DNA of 6,708 nucleotides from JBGAWK01 sp044227665. GTDB taxonomy: Bacteria; Bacteroidota; Bacteroidia; Chitinophagales; JADIYW01. Location: contig JBGAWK010000084.1 of NCBI GenBank assembly GCA_044227665.1, positions 1-6,708 on the forward strand, given 5' to 3'. Below are positions 6,414 to 6,708 of this stretch, piece by piece; position 1 is the stretch's first letter, and every line of letters begins with the position of its first letter. The notes under the pieces were generated by a model. The model did no database searches and had not been told where the DNA came from. It saw only the letters and a list, made by a program, of their open reading frames with translations. A program made the position numbers and the translations under genes.

Positions 6414-6587
6414 ACTCACATTTTAAAAAATCATTTTTTTCCACCGCACAAAAGAGCCGATTTCGCCCATCCTCCTAACAATGATAATCTGTTGAAAACT
6501 TTGGAGACTTTCTCAGATGCTTTTCCAAAAGAACTTTGTATTTTTGACAAAATCATTCAAAAAAGAATTGTTCAAAATTTGTATTGA
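6414..6587 (+). other. Start-less open frame, possible gene remnant
   Basis: This frame is open from just after TAA 6411-6413 to TGA 6585-6587, with no ATG. The second half reads like real protein: HKRADFAHPPNNDN followed by LLKTLETFSDAFPKELCIF and DKIIQKRIVQNLY. It ends 13 bp before the XRE start. I do not recognise a family. It could be the 3' remnant of a gene whose 5' end was lost, or a chance open frame of 57 codons. Confidence 0.22.
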
Positions 6588-6600
6588 GTAAAACCGAAAT

Positions 6601-6708
6601 ATGGATAGCTTAGGCGAAACGATAAGAAAACTACGAGAAGACAAGCAATTGCCACTGCGGACAGTTGCAGCATACCTTGATATAGACCAAGCAATTTTAA
6701 GCAAAATT
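6601..6708 (+). CDS. XRE-family helix-turn-helix regulator, 5' part only
   Basis: The 36 codons to the window edge read MDSLGETIRKLREDKQLP then LRTVAAYLDIDQAILSKI, with no stop. This is the first part of an HTH_3/XRE domain: helix 1 with the IRKLRE motif (8-13), then the helix-turn-helix LRTVAAYLDIDQAILSKI (19-36). The family normally continues ERGxR... just beyond the cut. ATG 6601 is in the canonical place for such small regulators; the leader TAAAACCGAAAT has no Shine-Dalgarno sequence. From memory, Bacteroidota proteins starting GETIRKLRExxxLPLRxVAAYLDIDQAILSKIERG commonly precede DNA methyltransferase genes of restriction-modification systems. That context cannot be verified here because the gene is cut. 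The gene is separated from the fad operon by a terminator and 449 bp. Confidence 0.8.
   Translation, partial: MDSLGETIRKLREDKQLPLRTVAAYLDIDQAILSKI

Larger units (their letters stand above)
6152..6600. other. Long intergenic region without an assignable gene
   Basis: This 449-bp stretch has no credible complete gene on either strand. A cluster of CAANCYGAC motifs lies at 6306-6388 and a start-less open frame at 6414-6587; both are listed separately. A reading from ATG 6244 stops after nine codons (MPKRKKTVQP). TATTTTTG at 6539-6546 fits the Bacteroidota -7 motif and could serve the XRE gene, but no TTTG lies at a suitable distance upstream (nearest at 6500-6503, 35 nt away). The region may mark the junction between the core operon and an accessory segment beginning with the XRE gene (inference). 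Confidence 0.5.

Noticed and set aside
6513..6704. Reverse-strand open frame of 63 codons at the right edge
   Set aside because: It overlaps the XRE reading on the plus strand, whose helix-turn-helix is convincing, and has no recognisable content itself.

Overview
The window looks like a chromosomal piece of a low-GC member of the Bacteroidota. The supporting signs are A/T-rich leaders without Shine-Dalgarno sequences, TAnnTTTG-like -7 motifs, an N-terminal-dehydrogenase (FadN-type) beta-oxidation protein paired with a thiolase, a fragment of a 23S-rRNA intervening-sequence-type four-helix-bundle protein, and an XRE protein of a kind I recall from this phylum. The genus cannot be named from the sequence. 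All credible genes are on the plus strand.

Layout. (1) 11-1198 encodes an AAA ATPase with a DUF4143 C-terminal half. Its stop codon lies inside a 47-bp palindrome (1194-1240). (2) 1199-1585 is non-coding. It holds three nested inverted-repeat pairs (1259-1410), a possible promoter and a perfect 20-bp TetR-type operator (1524-1543). (3) 1586-6095 is a fatty-acid beta-oxidation operon: a TetR regulator, a two-domain 3-hydroxyacyl-CoA dehydrogenase/enoyl-CoA hydratase (FadN-like) and a thiolase (FadA-like), closed by a strong intrinsic terminator (6116-6151). (4) 6152-6600 is unassigned, with four copies of a CAANCYGAC motif and a start-less open frame. (5) 6601-6708 is the 5' end of an XRE-type helix-turn-helix gene cut by the window edge.

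How the genes work together. The FadN-like protein should hydrate 2-enoyl-CoA and oxidise the resulting 3-hydroxyacyl-CoA, and the thiolase should then release acetyl-CoA. The TetR protein probably represses the operon, including its own gene, through the palindrome 42 bp upstream of its start, with an acyl-CoA as the likely inducer (inference). No acyl-CoA dehydrogenase or acyl-CoA ligase gene is present, so those steps must be encoded elsewhere.

The most interesting structure is between fadN and fadA. A roughly 275-bp segment (4611-4885) carries a truncated four-helix-bundle (S23/IVP-type) gene bracketed by two nested pairs of inverted repeats, a 7/7 pair and a 12/13 pair. It looks like a decayed intervening-sequence-like cassette inserted in the operon. 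Removing it would leave a 39-bp fadN-fadA spacer.
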